A stretch of 6,491 nucleotides of DNA from assembly GCA_017481185.1 (NCBI GenBank), contig JAFUPO010000241.1, positions 1 to 6,491 of the forward strand, in the 5' to 3' direction. Below, in pieces: positions 1-6,292 of the stretch. The notes beneath the pieces are model-generated. The model worked only from the letters and a program-made list of their open reading frames with translations, did not search any database and was not told where the DNA came from. The DNA is from Clostridia bacterium. Lineage in GTDB: Bacteria; Bacillota_A; Clostridia; Christensenellales; Aristaeellaceae. Numbering within the stretch: the first letter of the stretch is position 1; the number at the start of each line of letters is the position of its first letter. A program made the position numbers and the translations under genes.

Positions 1-945
1 ACGATTCCATCTTAGATACTCAAGATTCATCATATCGGCTGCAATAACCGAATTGCCATCCCAATTATATCCCCAGAGCGTATCCAAATCAGACAGGATG
101 GGGAACCAATAGGCGCCGTCATAGCTGCCCAAGAGAAGGTTCTTACCACGATTATCAATGCCGCTCGTTGCAAGCATAAAGCACATATAATTCAGGCAAC
201 TGTCAATATCCAGCATCGGTTCAACCGTTGTCGTAAAGTTCTTTTCTGTGCTGGTGCGAATCGCCTTGATCAGTTTGTTGGCTTTGTTCATAGACCGGGA
301 GGGAAGCTCATCGCCTACTACAACATCCCAGTCGCCCGACTTGGGCTTCTTGGTAAAATTGTAGGTTCCCACTTCGCACTGCACAACAACGTGGGGAGAG
401 CTCTTGTCATTGTCCATGCCGAAAGCCCAATCTTCCTTGGGGATATTAAACGTATACAACCCCCAATTCTGATCATTGAGTTCTACCATGATCGGAAAAC
501 CATCAATCTGACCAAAGTTAGGGCTGTCAGCAAGCTTGCCGTAGCGCTCGTTGATCTTCGCAGCCAAACGGTTTGCCACCACATTCACCGCACCGGTAGG
601 ATCAATGTAATTGGCCTTGAGGCAATACTTTTTCTGCGCGCCCCAGCCCATGCCCATATCCACCTTTTCAGAAAGCTTGATAGTAAAATTCTTCTTGGGG
701 TAGGCCATGGAGCTGGTTCCCTGATATTTAATCTCAATTTCCTGGGTAAAGTTTAGATCAGCGCTTTGATATTCAAAGATCGCCGTGCGTTCGTCGCTCT
801 TGGAATCCCAAGTATCCAACTTTTCAACAGTGATCTTCACCAGCGGAATCCCCCAGTCTTCCCAGGTGGTCTCCGTTGAAGCCAGAACCGTATTCGCAGG
901 CAGCATTAGGCAGATCAGAAGCACCCATGCCAAAACTTTCTGCAT
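1..945 (-). CDS. CotH-family (spore coat-like) secreted protein kinase, C-terminus cut by window edge
   Basis: I translated this frame by hand from an ATG at 945; it stays open for 315 codons to base 1, so the C-terminus lies outside the window. A purine-rich Shine-Dalgarno (AAAGGGGGAAG, around 950-960) precedes the ATG. Residues 1-22 form a Sec signal peptide (Lys3, a hydrophobic core, then VLA before Ser23), so the product is probably exported. CotH-family features: GTSSMAYPKKNFTIKL (76-91), WGLYTFNIPKEDW (161-173), DNRGKN (265-270), which fits the catalytic-loop position, and YWFPILSDLDTLWG (279-292), where DLD corresponds to the family's metal-binding WDLD. CotH proteins are atypical kinases; B. 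subtilis CotH phosphorylates coat proteins CotB and CotG. This copy lies 21 bases after the phosphoesterase gene, with no terminator between them, so it is probably co-transcribed. It is more AT-rich than its neighbours. Clostridial family members can be large secreted proteins with extra C-terminal domains, which cannot be seen here. Family is quite sure; substrate is unknown. Confidence 0.9.
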   Translation of the reverse strand, partial: MQKVLAWVLLICLMLPANTVLASTETTWEDWGIPLVKITVEKLDTWDSKSDERTAIFEYQSADLNFTQEIEIKYQGTSSMAYPKKNFTIKLSEKVDMGMGWGAQKKYCLKANYIDPTGAVNVVANRLAAKINERYGKLADSPNFGQIDGFPIMVELNDQNWGLYTFNIPKEDWAFGMDNDKSSPHVVVQCEVGTYNFTKKPKSGDWDVVVGDELPSRSMNKANKLIKAIRTSTEKNFTTTVEPMLDIDSCLNYMCFMLATSGIDNRGKNLLLGSYDGAYWFPILSDLDTLWGYNWDGNSVIAADMMNLEYLRWNR

Positions 946-966
946 CGTTCTTCCCCCTTTGCTTAT

Positions 967-1467
967 TTACAATAAGATAATTTCTGCCTTGATTATACCA
1001 TCCTTGTCAATATCTACCACGCCCGCCGTTTCCCCGTGCCCATAGGTGTGCCTGAGGGCGCCGGGGTTCATAAGCAGGATCCCATCCTTTTCTTCGATCA
1101 GCGGGCGGTGGGTATGCCCGTAAAGGCATACGCGGCAGCCTCGGGCTTTGGCAGCGTTGAGAAGGCCCTGATCCGTCATTTTTGCCTGGTAGCGATGTCC
1201 GTGGGTCATAAAAACCTTTACGCCGCCGAAGGTATAAACGATTTCATCGGCAAGATGCGGCGGGTAATAATCGTTGTTCCCCTTCACCTGAAACAGAAGG
1301 GCCCTGGGGCTCAGCCTGTCCATCAGGCTCCTGCAGGAGTCAAAATCATTTGCGCCGTCGCCCAGAAAGATGAACGCGTCGATCTTGCCCAGGCGGGCCA
1401 CCTGCTCCATGGCCCAATGAAGGGTGGTCAATTCTCCATGAGAATCCGAAAAAACTGCCAGCCTCAC
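967..1467 (-). CDS. yfcE: YfcE/YsnB-type metallophosphoesterase (phosphodiesterase)
   Basis: This 166-residue cytoplasmic enzyme has the usual length and motif series of the YfcE/MJ0936 metallophosphoesterase family: D8-x-H10, G36-D37-G38, G63-N64-N65-D66, T88-H89-G90-H91 and G117-H118-T119-H120. These Asp, Asn and His residues form the two-metal (typically Mn) site that hydrolyses phosphodiesters; the physiological substrate of the family is poorly defined. The start is a GTG at 1467 and overlaps the TGA of the upstream rph-rdgB gene as GTGA (1464-1467), which suggests translational coupling. An AAGGA sits a few bases upstream inside the end of rph-rdgB. The gene lies directly after rph and rdgB, as ysnB does in B. 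subtilis, so ysnB is the likely ortholog. All catalytic motifs are intact. Confidence 0.93.
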   Translation of the reverse strand: MRLAVFSDSHGELTTLHWAMEQVARLGKIDAFIFLGDGANDFDSCRSLMDRLSPRALLFQVKGNNDYYPPHLADEIVYTFGGVKVFMTHGHRYQAKMTDQGLLNAAKARGCRVCLYGHTHRPLIEEKDGILLMNPGALRHTYGHGETAGVVDIDKDGIIKAEIILL

Positions 1468-2786
1468 GCTTCCTTCAGCTCCCGCTCCATCACCTTCTGC
1501 ATCAGTGCCGACGCACGGGCCCGATGGCTCACAGCGTTCTTTTCTTCGGCGGTCATCTCCGCAAAAGTCTTACCAGTTTCATACATGAACAGCGGGTCAT
1601 AGCCGAAACCGCAGGCGCCCTGACGGGCATACAAAAGCTGACCAGGGCACACGCCTTCCACCGTAAGGGTCTCCTGGCCGGGGCGGGCCCAGGCCAGGGC
1701 AGACACGAAGGCGCAGTTGCGGTTGGCCGTATCCTTCATGTTTTCAAGAAGCAGATCGTTATTCTTTTCATCATTGCCATGCTCGCCGCAGTACCGGGCA
1801 GAATGAACGCCGGGCGCGCCGCCCAGAGCTTCCACCGTCAGGCCGCTATCATCTGCCAGAGCGTCAAAGCCCGTGGCCTTGCAAACGGCCTCAGCCTTGA
1901 TAACCGCATTTTCAGTAAAAGTTTCGCCGTCCTCCACAATGTCCTCATTATAGCCTACAGCGCCCATGGAAACCACTTGGAAGTAATCCTTGAACAGCGC
2001 GTTCAATTCCTGAATCTTATGGGCGTTGCCGGAGGCCACCACCAGCGCAGGCTTGGCGCAGATGTACTGGGCCGCCTCGCCCAGAGCTTCACGCTGGGCA
2101 GCCATCAGTTCACGGATACCCTTTTCCCCATAAGTCATCAGGGCCTGCAGCTCCTTGGGGGTAAAGGCACGGCCCTCGCCGGTGCCCTGCAATTCAATGA
2201 ACTCGCCCTTTTCGTTCATCACCAGGTTCATATCCACCTGGGCCTTGCTGTCCTCTTGGTAGCACAAATCCAGGCAGGGGGTATCCCCCACCACACCGCA
2301 GCTTACCGCCGCCACCTGATGGCGGATGGGTGAGAAGGGCAATTTGCCCTCCTTGATCAGTTTGGCAATGGCCAGGCACAGGGCCACATAACCGCCGGTA
2401 ATGGAGGCCGTGCGGGTGCCGCCGTCAGCCTCCAGCACATCACAATCGATGGTGATAGAGCGCTCACCCAGCATTTTCAAATCCACTGCCTGGCGAAGGC
2501 TGCGGCCGATAAGCCGCTGGATCTCCACGCTGCGGCCATCCTTTTTGATGCCGTCACGCTGCTTGCGGCGGCCGGTGGAAGCGGGCAGCATGGCGTATTC
2601 CGCCGTGACCCAGCCCTGCTTTTTGCCCCTAAGGAAGGGGGGAACGGATTCATCAATGGATGCGGTGCAGATCACCCGGGTGTTGCCCGTGGAGATCAAG
2701 CAGCTGCCGTCCGCCGTGCGGACGAAGCCGGGAATGATATCAATAACGCGGCCCTCATCGGGCTGACGGCCATCAAAACGTGCCAT
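1464..2786 (-). CDS. rph: Bifunctional RNase PH / non-canonical purine NTP pyrophosphatase (Rph-RdgB fusion)
   Basis: A single 440-residue frame carries two complete enzymes. Residues 1 to about 242 are RNase PH, the phosphorolytic 3'-5' exonuclease that trims tRNA 3' ends. Visible features are RFDGR (3-7), GWVTAEYAMLPAST (58-71), Arg85, the phosphate-site segment GGTRTASITG (122-131) and the acidic residues Asp179 and Asp185. Residues from about 246 to 440 are RdgB/HAM1, which hydrolyses dITP, ITP and XTP to monophosphates and pyrophosphate, keeping deaminated purines out of nucleic acids. Its motifs are SGNAHK (252-257), DGETFTENA (286-294), ADDSGL (311-316), GAPGVHSARY (323-332), FGYDPLF (394-400) and EKNAVSHRARA (415-425). 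Almost no linker separates the halves. The ATG at 2786 has an AGGAGG at 2792-2797, five bases upstream. B. subtilis has rph and ysnA as adjacent separate genes. Both active sites look intact. Both functions are assigned with high confidence; that the protein stays uncleaved is inferred. Confidence 0.96.
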   Translation of the reverse strand: MARFDGRQPDEGRVIDIIPGFVRTADGSCLISTGNTRVICTASIDESVPPFLRGKKQGWVTAEYAMLPASTGRRKQRDGIKKDGRSVEIQRLIGRSLRQAVDLKMLGERSITIDCDVLEADGGTRTASITGGYVALCLAIAKLIKEGKLPFSPIRHQVAAVSCGVVGDTPCLDLCYQEDSKAQVDMNLVMNEKGEFIELQGTGEGRAFTPKELQALMTYGEKGIRELMAAQREALGEAAQYICAKPALVVASGNAHKIQELNALFKDYFQVVSMGAVGYNEDIVEDGETFTENAVIKAEAVCKATGFDALADDSGLTVEALGGAPGVHSARYCGEHGNDEKNNDLLLENMKDTANRNCAFVSALAWARPGQETLTVEGVCPGQLLYARQGACGFGYDPLFMYETGKTFAEMTAEEKNAVSHRARASALMQKVMERELKEA

Positions 2787-2791
2787 GGTTG

Positions 2792-2797
2792 CCTCCT
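2792..2797 (-). promoter_or_regulatory. Ribosome binding site of rph-rdgB
   Basis: On the minus strand this is a perfect AGGAGG, five bases before the ATG at 2786. It fixes the start of the fused RNase PH gene, whose N-terminus MARFDGR is canonical for the family. Confidence 0.85.
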
Positions 2798-2802
2798 AAA
2801 CG

Positions 2803-2832
2803 ATTAAAAAGTGCGCTGACGCATTGGGTCAA
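2803..2832 (-). promoter_or_regulatory. Candidate promoter for rph-rdgB embedded in the terminator
   Basis: On the minus strand TTGACC (2832-2827, 5 of 6 to TTGACA) is followed after 18 bases by TTTAAT (2808-2803, 5 of 6 to TATAAT). TTTTAA with a 17-base spacer is an alternative -10. The -35 box lies in the terminator stem and the -10 in its T tract. Transcription would start at about 2796-2798, giving an unusually short leader with the AGGAGG almost at the 5' end. The box match could be a by-product of the terminator sequence, so this remains tentative. Confidence 0.35.
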
Positions 2833-2838
2833 CGCACT
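2805..2838 (-). terminator. Rho-independent terminator after the gerM-like gene
   Basis: Read on the minus strand, arms at 2838-2828 (AGTGCGTTGAC) and 2820-2810 (GTCAGCGCACT) form an 11-bp stem with one G-T wobble and a 7-base loop. The stem is followed by a T run (five T including the last stem base, 2810-2806) and then AA. It lies 32 bases after the TAA of the gerM-like gene and just before the rph-rdgB Shine-Dalgarno, so it should end or attenuate transcription coming from the gerM-like gene. The plus-strand reading lacks a T tract, so the terminator acts only on the minus strand. Confidence 0.8.
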
Positions 2839-2869
2839 ACATTTCGCCGCAAGGCGCTTAAAATCCTGC

Positions 2870-3901
2870 TTAATCAATCTCCACCACGCCGGGATATTGA
2901 GCCATAACCTCCGTAGCTTCATTGATAAAGGTGGCTGTGCTCTCTTGCGGCGGGGTAAACTTTTCACCTTCCACCTGGATCTCCACCTTGTTCACCCCCG
3001 GGAACTGGCTAGCCGTGAACAGGATCGCTCGAACAGCCTGCTTTCCCCCGTCAGACTGGCTGGTCACATCCATAAAGCCCTTGGAGAAGTTGATCGTTGC
3101 CGTGCCGTCTTTTACGGTCACGCTCTTCACGCCGCAATCCTGGGGCAGGGGCCGTTCCAGGCCGCTATCATCCTTGGGCCCCTTGGCCAGCTCCAACAGG
3201 GCTGTGGTCAGATCCCCATTGCTGAATACGGTGCGGGTCACCGGTACCAGCACTCGCCCTGTCTGCGATGGAAAATACAACTGCACCTGATCTACATAAG
3301 CCCCTGCGGCGGTGGTCACGCTCTCCATGTTCACATAGTCGCCGTTGAAGGCGCCGCTCACATCCGTGCCATGGGTCAGCTTGGATCGGGCCTGGCCGTC
3401 AAACAGGAAAGAAACCTCCTCCACCGTATCAAAGCAGGTAAGCGTACTGGCTACCGCCTGAACCATCAGCGCCTCCTCCTCGGCATTAGCGCAGTTCAGG
3501 GCCTCCTTGCTCATGTCCACCCGCGCCTTGCCCCCGGCGATGTTTAAGTCAAAGGTCGTACCCTCAGGAATGACCGTGCGCAGCCCCAGCCGGGCAGCTT
3601 CCATGTCGTTCTGGCTGTCCTTTACCATCAGGCTTAGCGTCGCCTTGGCCACGCCCTCCGTTTTGGGAATTTGCCTGGTGACCGGCACCAAATACCCTTC
3701 CCCATCCTGATAATAGACCACCGTGGGCTGGGTTTCTACTGCCGGCGTAACCTCTGCCGCAGTTTGGGTGATGTCAACCTCCGGTTCATAAAGGATCTCT
3801 GTGGTCTTGGTGCTGCCGCCTCTTAAGGCCAGCACCACCACCAGCGCCGCCGCGCACAGGATCAAAATACGCTCCATATCCGTCCGCCCGATCTTCTTCA
3901 C
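2870..3901 (-). CDS. gerM: GerMN-domain protein, GerM-like sporulation/germination protein
   Basis: This 343-residue protein has an N-terminal membrane anchor (about 12-26), a low-complexity Thr/Glu/Pro-rich spacer (30-60) and two tandem GerMN domains, at about 60-170 and 205-315. Each domain opens with the same motif, L-V-P-V-T-R (71-76 and again near 219-224), and later has a TLSLMVKD or LLELAKGP helix. Two GerMN domains and this length match B. subtilis GerM, a cell-surface protein needed for efficient sporulation and germination and implicated in placing SpoIIQ. Unlike B. subtilis GerM I see no good lipobox: Cys16 is preceded by Leu, so the protein looks like a single-pass membrane protein. 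The start is a GTG at 3901 with AAGGAGG at 3913-3919, 11 bases upstream; an ATG at 3877 is the alternative but has a poorer site. Its place directly upstream of rph matches Bacillus. GerMN domains also occur in non-sporulation proteins, so the sporulation role is inferred from domain number and synteny. Confidence 0.85.
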   Translation of the reverse strand: MKKIGRTDMERILILCAAALVVVLALRGGSTKTTEILYEPEVDITQTAAEVTPAVETQPTVVYYQDGEGYLVPVTRQIPKTEGVAKATLSLMVKDSQNDMEAARLGLRTVIPEGTTFDLNIAGGKARVDMSKEALNCANAEEEALMVQAVASTLTCFDTVEEVSFLFDGQARSKLTHGTDVSGAFNGDYVNMESVTTAAGAYVDQVQLYFPSQTGRVLVPVTRTVFSNGDLTTALLELAKGPKDDSGLERPLPQDCGVKSVTVKDGTATINFSKGFMDVTSQSDGGKQAVRAILFTASQFPGVNKVEIQVEGEKFTPPQESTATFINEATEVMAQYPGVVEID

Positions 3902-3912
3902 GCCCGTTCACT

Positions 3913-3919
3913 CCTCCTT
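3913..3919 (-). promoter_or_regulatory. Ribosome binding site of the gerM-like gene
   Basis: AAGGAGG on the minus strand, 11 bases before the GTG at 3901. The spacing is slightly long, but it is the only strong Shine-Dalgarno in reach, so it favours the GTG over the downstream ATG at 3877. Confidence 0.6.
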
Positions 3920-3943
3920 GGATGATTGCACTCAAAGCATATG

Positions 3944-3960
3944 ACCCGCCCCGGGTGGGT
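3944..3960. repeat. GC-rich inverted repeat in the divergent intergenic region
   Basis: ACCCGCC / GGTGGGT arms separated by CCG can pair over 7 bp with one G-T. It lies in the 129-base region between the divergent gerM-like gene and rqcH, just upstream of the rqcH promoter. There is no T tract, so it is not a terminator. It could be a regulator-binding site or have no function. Confidence 0.35.
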
Positions 3961-3968
3961 ATGAATCA

Positions 3969-3997
3969 TTGCGCAAACCTTCTTTTGCCTGTATAAT
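3969..3997 (+). promoter_or_regulatory. Sigma-A-type promoter of rqcH
   Basis: TTGCGC (3969-3974), a spacer of exactly 17 bases and a perfect TATAAT (3992-3997) lie 34 bases upstream of the rqcH ATG. The -35 is part of the palindrome TTGCGCAA. No comparable promoter could be found on the minus strand for the gerM-like gene. Confidence 0.8.
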
Positions 3998-4016
3998 AGC
4001 AGGGTTGGAAAAATAA

Positions 4017-4022
4017 AGGAGG
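4017..4022 (+). promoter_or_regulatory. Ribosome binding site of rqcH
   Basis: AGGAGG (inside AAAGGAGGG) lies eight bases before the ATG at 4031, supporting that start. The translated N-terminus, MPMDGLTLGFVARELN, matches the usual beginning of NFACT proteins. Confidence 0.85.
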
Positions 4023-4030
4023 GCGTTTGT

Positions 4031-5773
4031 ATGCCCATGGATGGCCTGACCCTGGGGTTTGTTGCCCGGGAGCTGAATGAAAAATTAATCGGCGGGCGCA
4101 TTGATAAGGTGACCCAGCCTGAAAAGGACGCCCTGGTGCTGCTCGTTCGCAGTCAAAATCAAAACTTTAAGCTGCTCCTTTGCGCCAGCCCCAATAACGC
4201 CCGTTGCCATTTGACTTGGCAGACTTTTGTAAATCCCCTGGAACCGCCTATGTTCTGTATGCTCATGCGCAAGCACCTCCAGGGCGGGCGTATCCAAAGA
4301 ATACAGCAGATAAACGGCGACCGTATTCTTCACATCACCGTGGAGAATTCGGATGAACTTGGCGTGCTGGTGCACCCCACCCTGATCCTGGAGGTCATGG
4401 GGCGCCACTCCAACCTGACCGTGGTGGACGAAAACGGGCGCATCATTGATGCTATCCGCCACGTCTCAGGGGATATGAGCCGCCTAAGAGAGGTACTCCC
4501 AGGCCTGACCTATCTGCCCCCTCCCGCCCAGGACAAGATTGCGCCCGAAAGTGCCACTTGCGAAAATCTTCATCCTCGGTTGTTAGGGCAAGCTGGATCG
4601 GTTGAAAAAGTTCTATCCGCCGCGGTATCCGGTCTTTCAGCTCCTGCTGCCCGAGAGTTGGCCTTTCGCATGACCGGGCTGCACAAGCCTCAAATGGATG
4701 AAATCGACCCCGCTGCTTTGGCGAGTAAGCTGGCTGGCTTCCTGACCCGTTTGAGTGAGATGACGCCCCCTGTGATCCAATTGGATGATACCGATGCGCC
4801 AGCAGACGTTTTTCCCTACCCCTATCTGAGCCGCGACCCTCAAAGGCAGCAGCCCTACGGCAGCATCAGCCGGGCGCTGGAAAGCTTTTTCAGCAGCCGG
4901 GATCTGATGGATCGCATGGACCAGAAAAGCGCCTCCCTGCACAAGATTCTCAAAAACCACATCGAGCGCTGCGAAAAAAAGCTGGCCCTGCAAATTCAGG
5001 AGCTGGAAGGCAGCGCCCGTATGGAGGAATACCGCATCTTTGGCGAGCTGATCACCGCCAACGTATATCAGCTTAAAAAGGGCATGGAGACCGCCCAGGT
5101 GGTCAATTACTATGACGAAAACAGCGCCATGGTAGAAATCCCTCTGGATAAGCAATTGACCCCTGCCCAGAACGCCCAAAAGTATTACAAAAAGTATCAA
5201 AAGGCCCGCTCTGCCCAGCAAACCGCCCGGCTGCAAAAAGAGAAAACCGAGGCAGAATTGTTGATTCTGGAGGGTGCCATGGAGGATCTCTCAAAGTGTA
5301 CTACTGAAGGCGAGCTTCAGGAGATCCGTTCTGAGCTGCAAAAGGCTGGCTATGTCCGCCCCTCCAGCAGCAAAAAGCCCCAGCGCAAATTTCCCGAGAG
5401 CCAGCCCCATGAATACATAAGTGCAGACGGCATCCCCATCCTGGTAGGCAAAAACAGCCTCCAGAATGACCGGCTCACCGGCGCTGCCAAGGGCGGTGAA
5501 ATGTGGCTCCACGCCAAGGATATGCCCGGCAGCCATGTAATCATCCGCACCGAGGGGGAGGTGCCGCCCGCCACCCTCAAGGAGGCCGCTCAGCTGGCCG
5601 CCTACTACTCCAAGGGCAAAAACAGCGCTTCCGTGCCCATTGACTATACCCTTCGCAAGCACGTGAAAAAGCCTGGCGGCAGCCCTGCGGGCTTTGTTAT
5701 CTACACCAACCAGCGCACCCTATATATCACGGTGTCTGAGGCGGACATCCGCAAGATCAAATGGGTGAAATAA
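4031..5773 (+). CDS. rqcH: RqcH, Rqc2/NFACT ribosome quality control protein (FbpA-like)
   Basis: This 580-residue protein has the full NFACT architecture: an NFACT-N domain (about 1-180), a helix-hairpin-helix-like part (about 195-270), long charged coiled-coil helices (about 297-450) and a C-terminal NFACT-R domain (about 459-565). In NFACT-N the PPMFCMLMRKHL segment (72-83) and the Asp97-Arg98 pair are present; in B. subtilis RqcH the DR pair at the same position is needed for activity. NFACT-R shows GIPILVGKN and the signature MWLHAKDMPGSHV (491-503). RqcH binds obstructed 50S subunits carrying peptidyl-tRNA and recruits tRNA-Ala to add alanine tails that mark the nascent chain for proteolysis. 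Older annotations call it fibronectin-binding protein FbpA. It has its own sigma-A-type promoter and AGGAGG site and is first in a plus-strand unit, followed 21 bases later by a membrane-protein gene. The length is typical and no key residue is missing. Confidence 0.96.
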   Translation: MPMDGLTLGFVARELNEKLIGGRIDKVTQPEKDALVLLVRSQNQNFKLLLCASPNNARCHLTWQTFVNPLEPPMFCMLMRKHLQGGRIQRIQQINGDRILHITVENSDELGVLVHPTLILEVMGRHSNLTVVDENGRIIDAIRHVSGDMSRLREVLPGLTYLPPPAQDKIAPESATCENLHPRLLGQAGSVEKVLSAAVSGLSAPAARELAFRMTGLHKPQMDEIDPAALASKLAGFLTRLSEMTPPVIQLDDTDAPADVFPYPYLSRDPQRQQPYGSISRALESFFSSRDLMDRMDQKSASLHKILKNHIERCEKKLALQIQELEGSARMEEYRIFGELITANVYQLKKGMETAQVVNYYDENSAMVEIPLDKQLTPAQNAQKYYKKYQKARSAQQTARLQKEKTEAELLILEGAMEDLSKCTTEGELQEIRSELQKAGYVRPSSSKKPQRKFPESQPHEYISADGIPILVGKNSLQNDRLTGAAKGGEMWLHAKDMPGSHVIIRTEGEVPPATLKEAAQLAAYYSKGKNSASVPIDYTLRKHVKKPGGSPAGFVIYTNQRTLYITVSEADIRKIKWVK

Positions 5774-5794
5774 AATTTGTAAGGACGGCTTTTC

Positions 5795-6277
5795 ATGGAC
5801 AATTCATGGCATTGGCAAACCATGTCCCCTGCCCGACGCAGCTACTTTGTTCGGCTGGCAGGGCGTATCCTAATCCTTTTAGCCTGCATTGGGGCTGCGT
5901 TGGCCTACCCCCAAGCCTTTGAAATTCTGGAAGGCATGAATTTTTTCAGCGAGTTTTCTCCATTGCATCTGCTGTGGGGCATCTGGATCATTGACATGAT
6001 CCTGCAATTGGTTCCTGTCAGGCACCGCGTTCCCCTGGGCTCTCAAAAGCTGTTTAAGCTCCGCTTTCGGCCCATTCGCGAAAAGATCAATCCCCAGGCG
6101 CTCAAGCGCCACATTCTTTCGACTACCCGATCTACTTATCGGGTCATGATCCTTTGGGCCGCCCTGATTATTGGAATTGGCCTGCTAAAATACTATCGTT
6201 TTCTAACAAATATAGGGCTTTTCCTGATTGCCACGGCTTTCTATGTGTGCGATTTGATCTGTGTGCTCATCTGGTGA
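5795..6277 (+). CDS. Integral membrane protein of unknown function, probably the N-terminal part of a longer protein ended by an in-frame TGA
   Basis: The frame encodes 160 residues with about four hydrophobic segments (21-38, 56-73, 115-131 and 139-159) and a basic loop between the second and third (76-116, rich in Arg and Lys), which is probably cytoplasmic. An AAGGA lies about ten bases before the ATG at 5795, and the gene follows rqcH by 21 bases, so it is probably co-transcribed with it. I do not recognise an enzymatic motif and assign no function. The frame ends in LICVLIW followed by TGA, immediately after the last membrane segment, and the same frame remains open beyond it. My recollection of related clostridial proteins is of one longer chain continuing with a Cys-rich segment; I could not check this. 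The ORF itself is well supported; whether it is a complete gene is doubtful. Confidence 0.75.
   Translation: MDNSWHWQTMSPARRSYFVRLAGRILILLACIGAALAYPQAFEILEGMNFFSEFSPLHLLWGIWIIDMILQLVPVRHRVPLGSQKLFKLRFRPIREKINPQALKRHILSTTRSTYRVMILWAALIIGIGLLKYYRFLTNIGLFLIATAFYVCDLICVLIW
6275..6277 (+). other. Single in-frame TGA separating two parts of what looks like one coding frame
   Basis: Bases 6275-6277 are TGA. The frame of the upstream membrane protein (5795) and that of the downstream Cys-rich ORF (6293) are identical, 498 bases or 166 codons apart, and this is the only stop between 5795 and the window end at 6491. TGA differs by one base from the Cys codons TGC and TGT and from TGG (Trp). TGA is used as a genuine stop elsewhere in the window, at the end of rph-rdgB, so general reassignment of TGA is unlikely. 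Confidence 0.7.
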
Positions 6278-6292
6278 CCCTTTCGTTTGATT

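Noticed and set aside
962..976. Perfect 6-bp inverted repeat CTTATT-TAC-AATAAG at the end of yfcE as a terminator
   Set aside because: The stem is almost all A-T and no T tract follows on the minus strand, so it should not stop transcription into the cotH-like gene.
1036..2333. Long plus-strand open frames opposite yfcE and rph-rdgB (1036-1602 and 1524-2333)
   Set aside because: They lie wholly antisense to genes with intact catalytic motifs, have no recognisable domains, and are expected by chance opposite GC-rich coding sequence.
2780..3547. Plus-strand open frame of 255 codons opposite the gerM-like gene
   Set aside because: It is antisense to a protein with two GerMN domains and crosses the terminator and the rph-rdgB start region; the translation has no recognisable motif.
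3930..3970. Sigma-E-like boxes (TCATATG, CATACCC) on the minus strand upstream of the gerM-like gene
   Set aside because: The individual boxes resemble sigma-E elements, but their order and spacing do not make a -35/-10 pair.
3898..4101. Minus-strand 67-codon frame between the gerM-like gene and rqcH
   Set aside because: It covers the rqcH promoter and the rqcH 5' end and has no family resemblance; the region is better explained as divergent regulatory DNA.
4085..5662. Minus-strand open frames opposite rqcH (4085-4462, 4637-5236 and 5291-5662)
   Set aside because: They are antisense to a complete RqcH with all expected domains and show no motifs of their own.
6275..6277. TGA read as Trp or Gly in an organism with a variant genetic code
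   Set aside because: TGA ends rph-rdgB at the position expected for RdgB, directly at the start of the next gene, and no other gene here contains an internal TGA. General reassignment is therefore unlikely.
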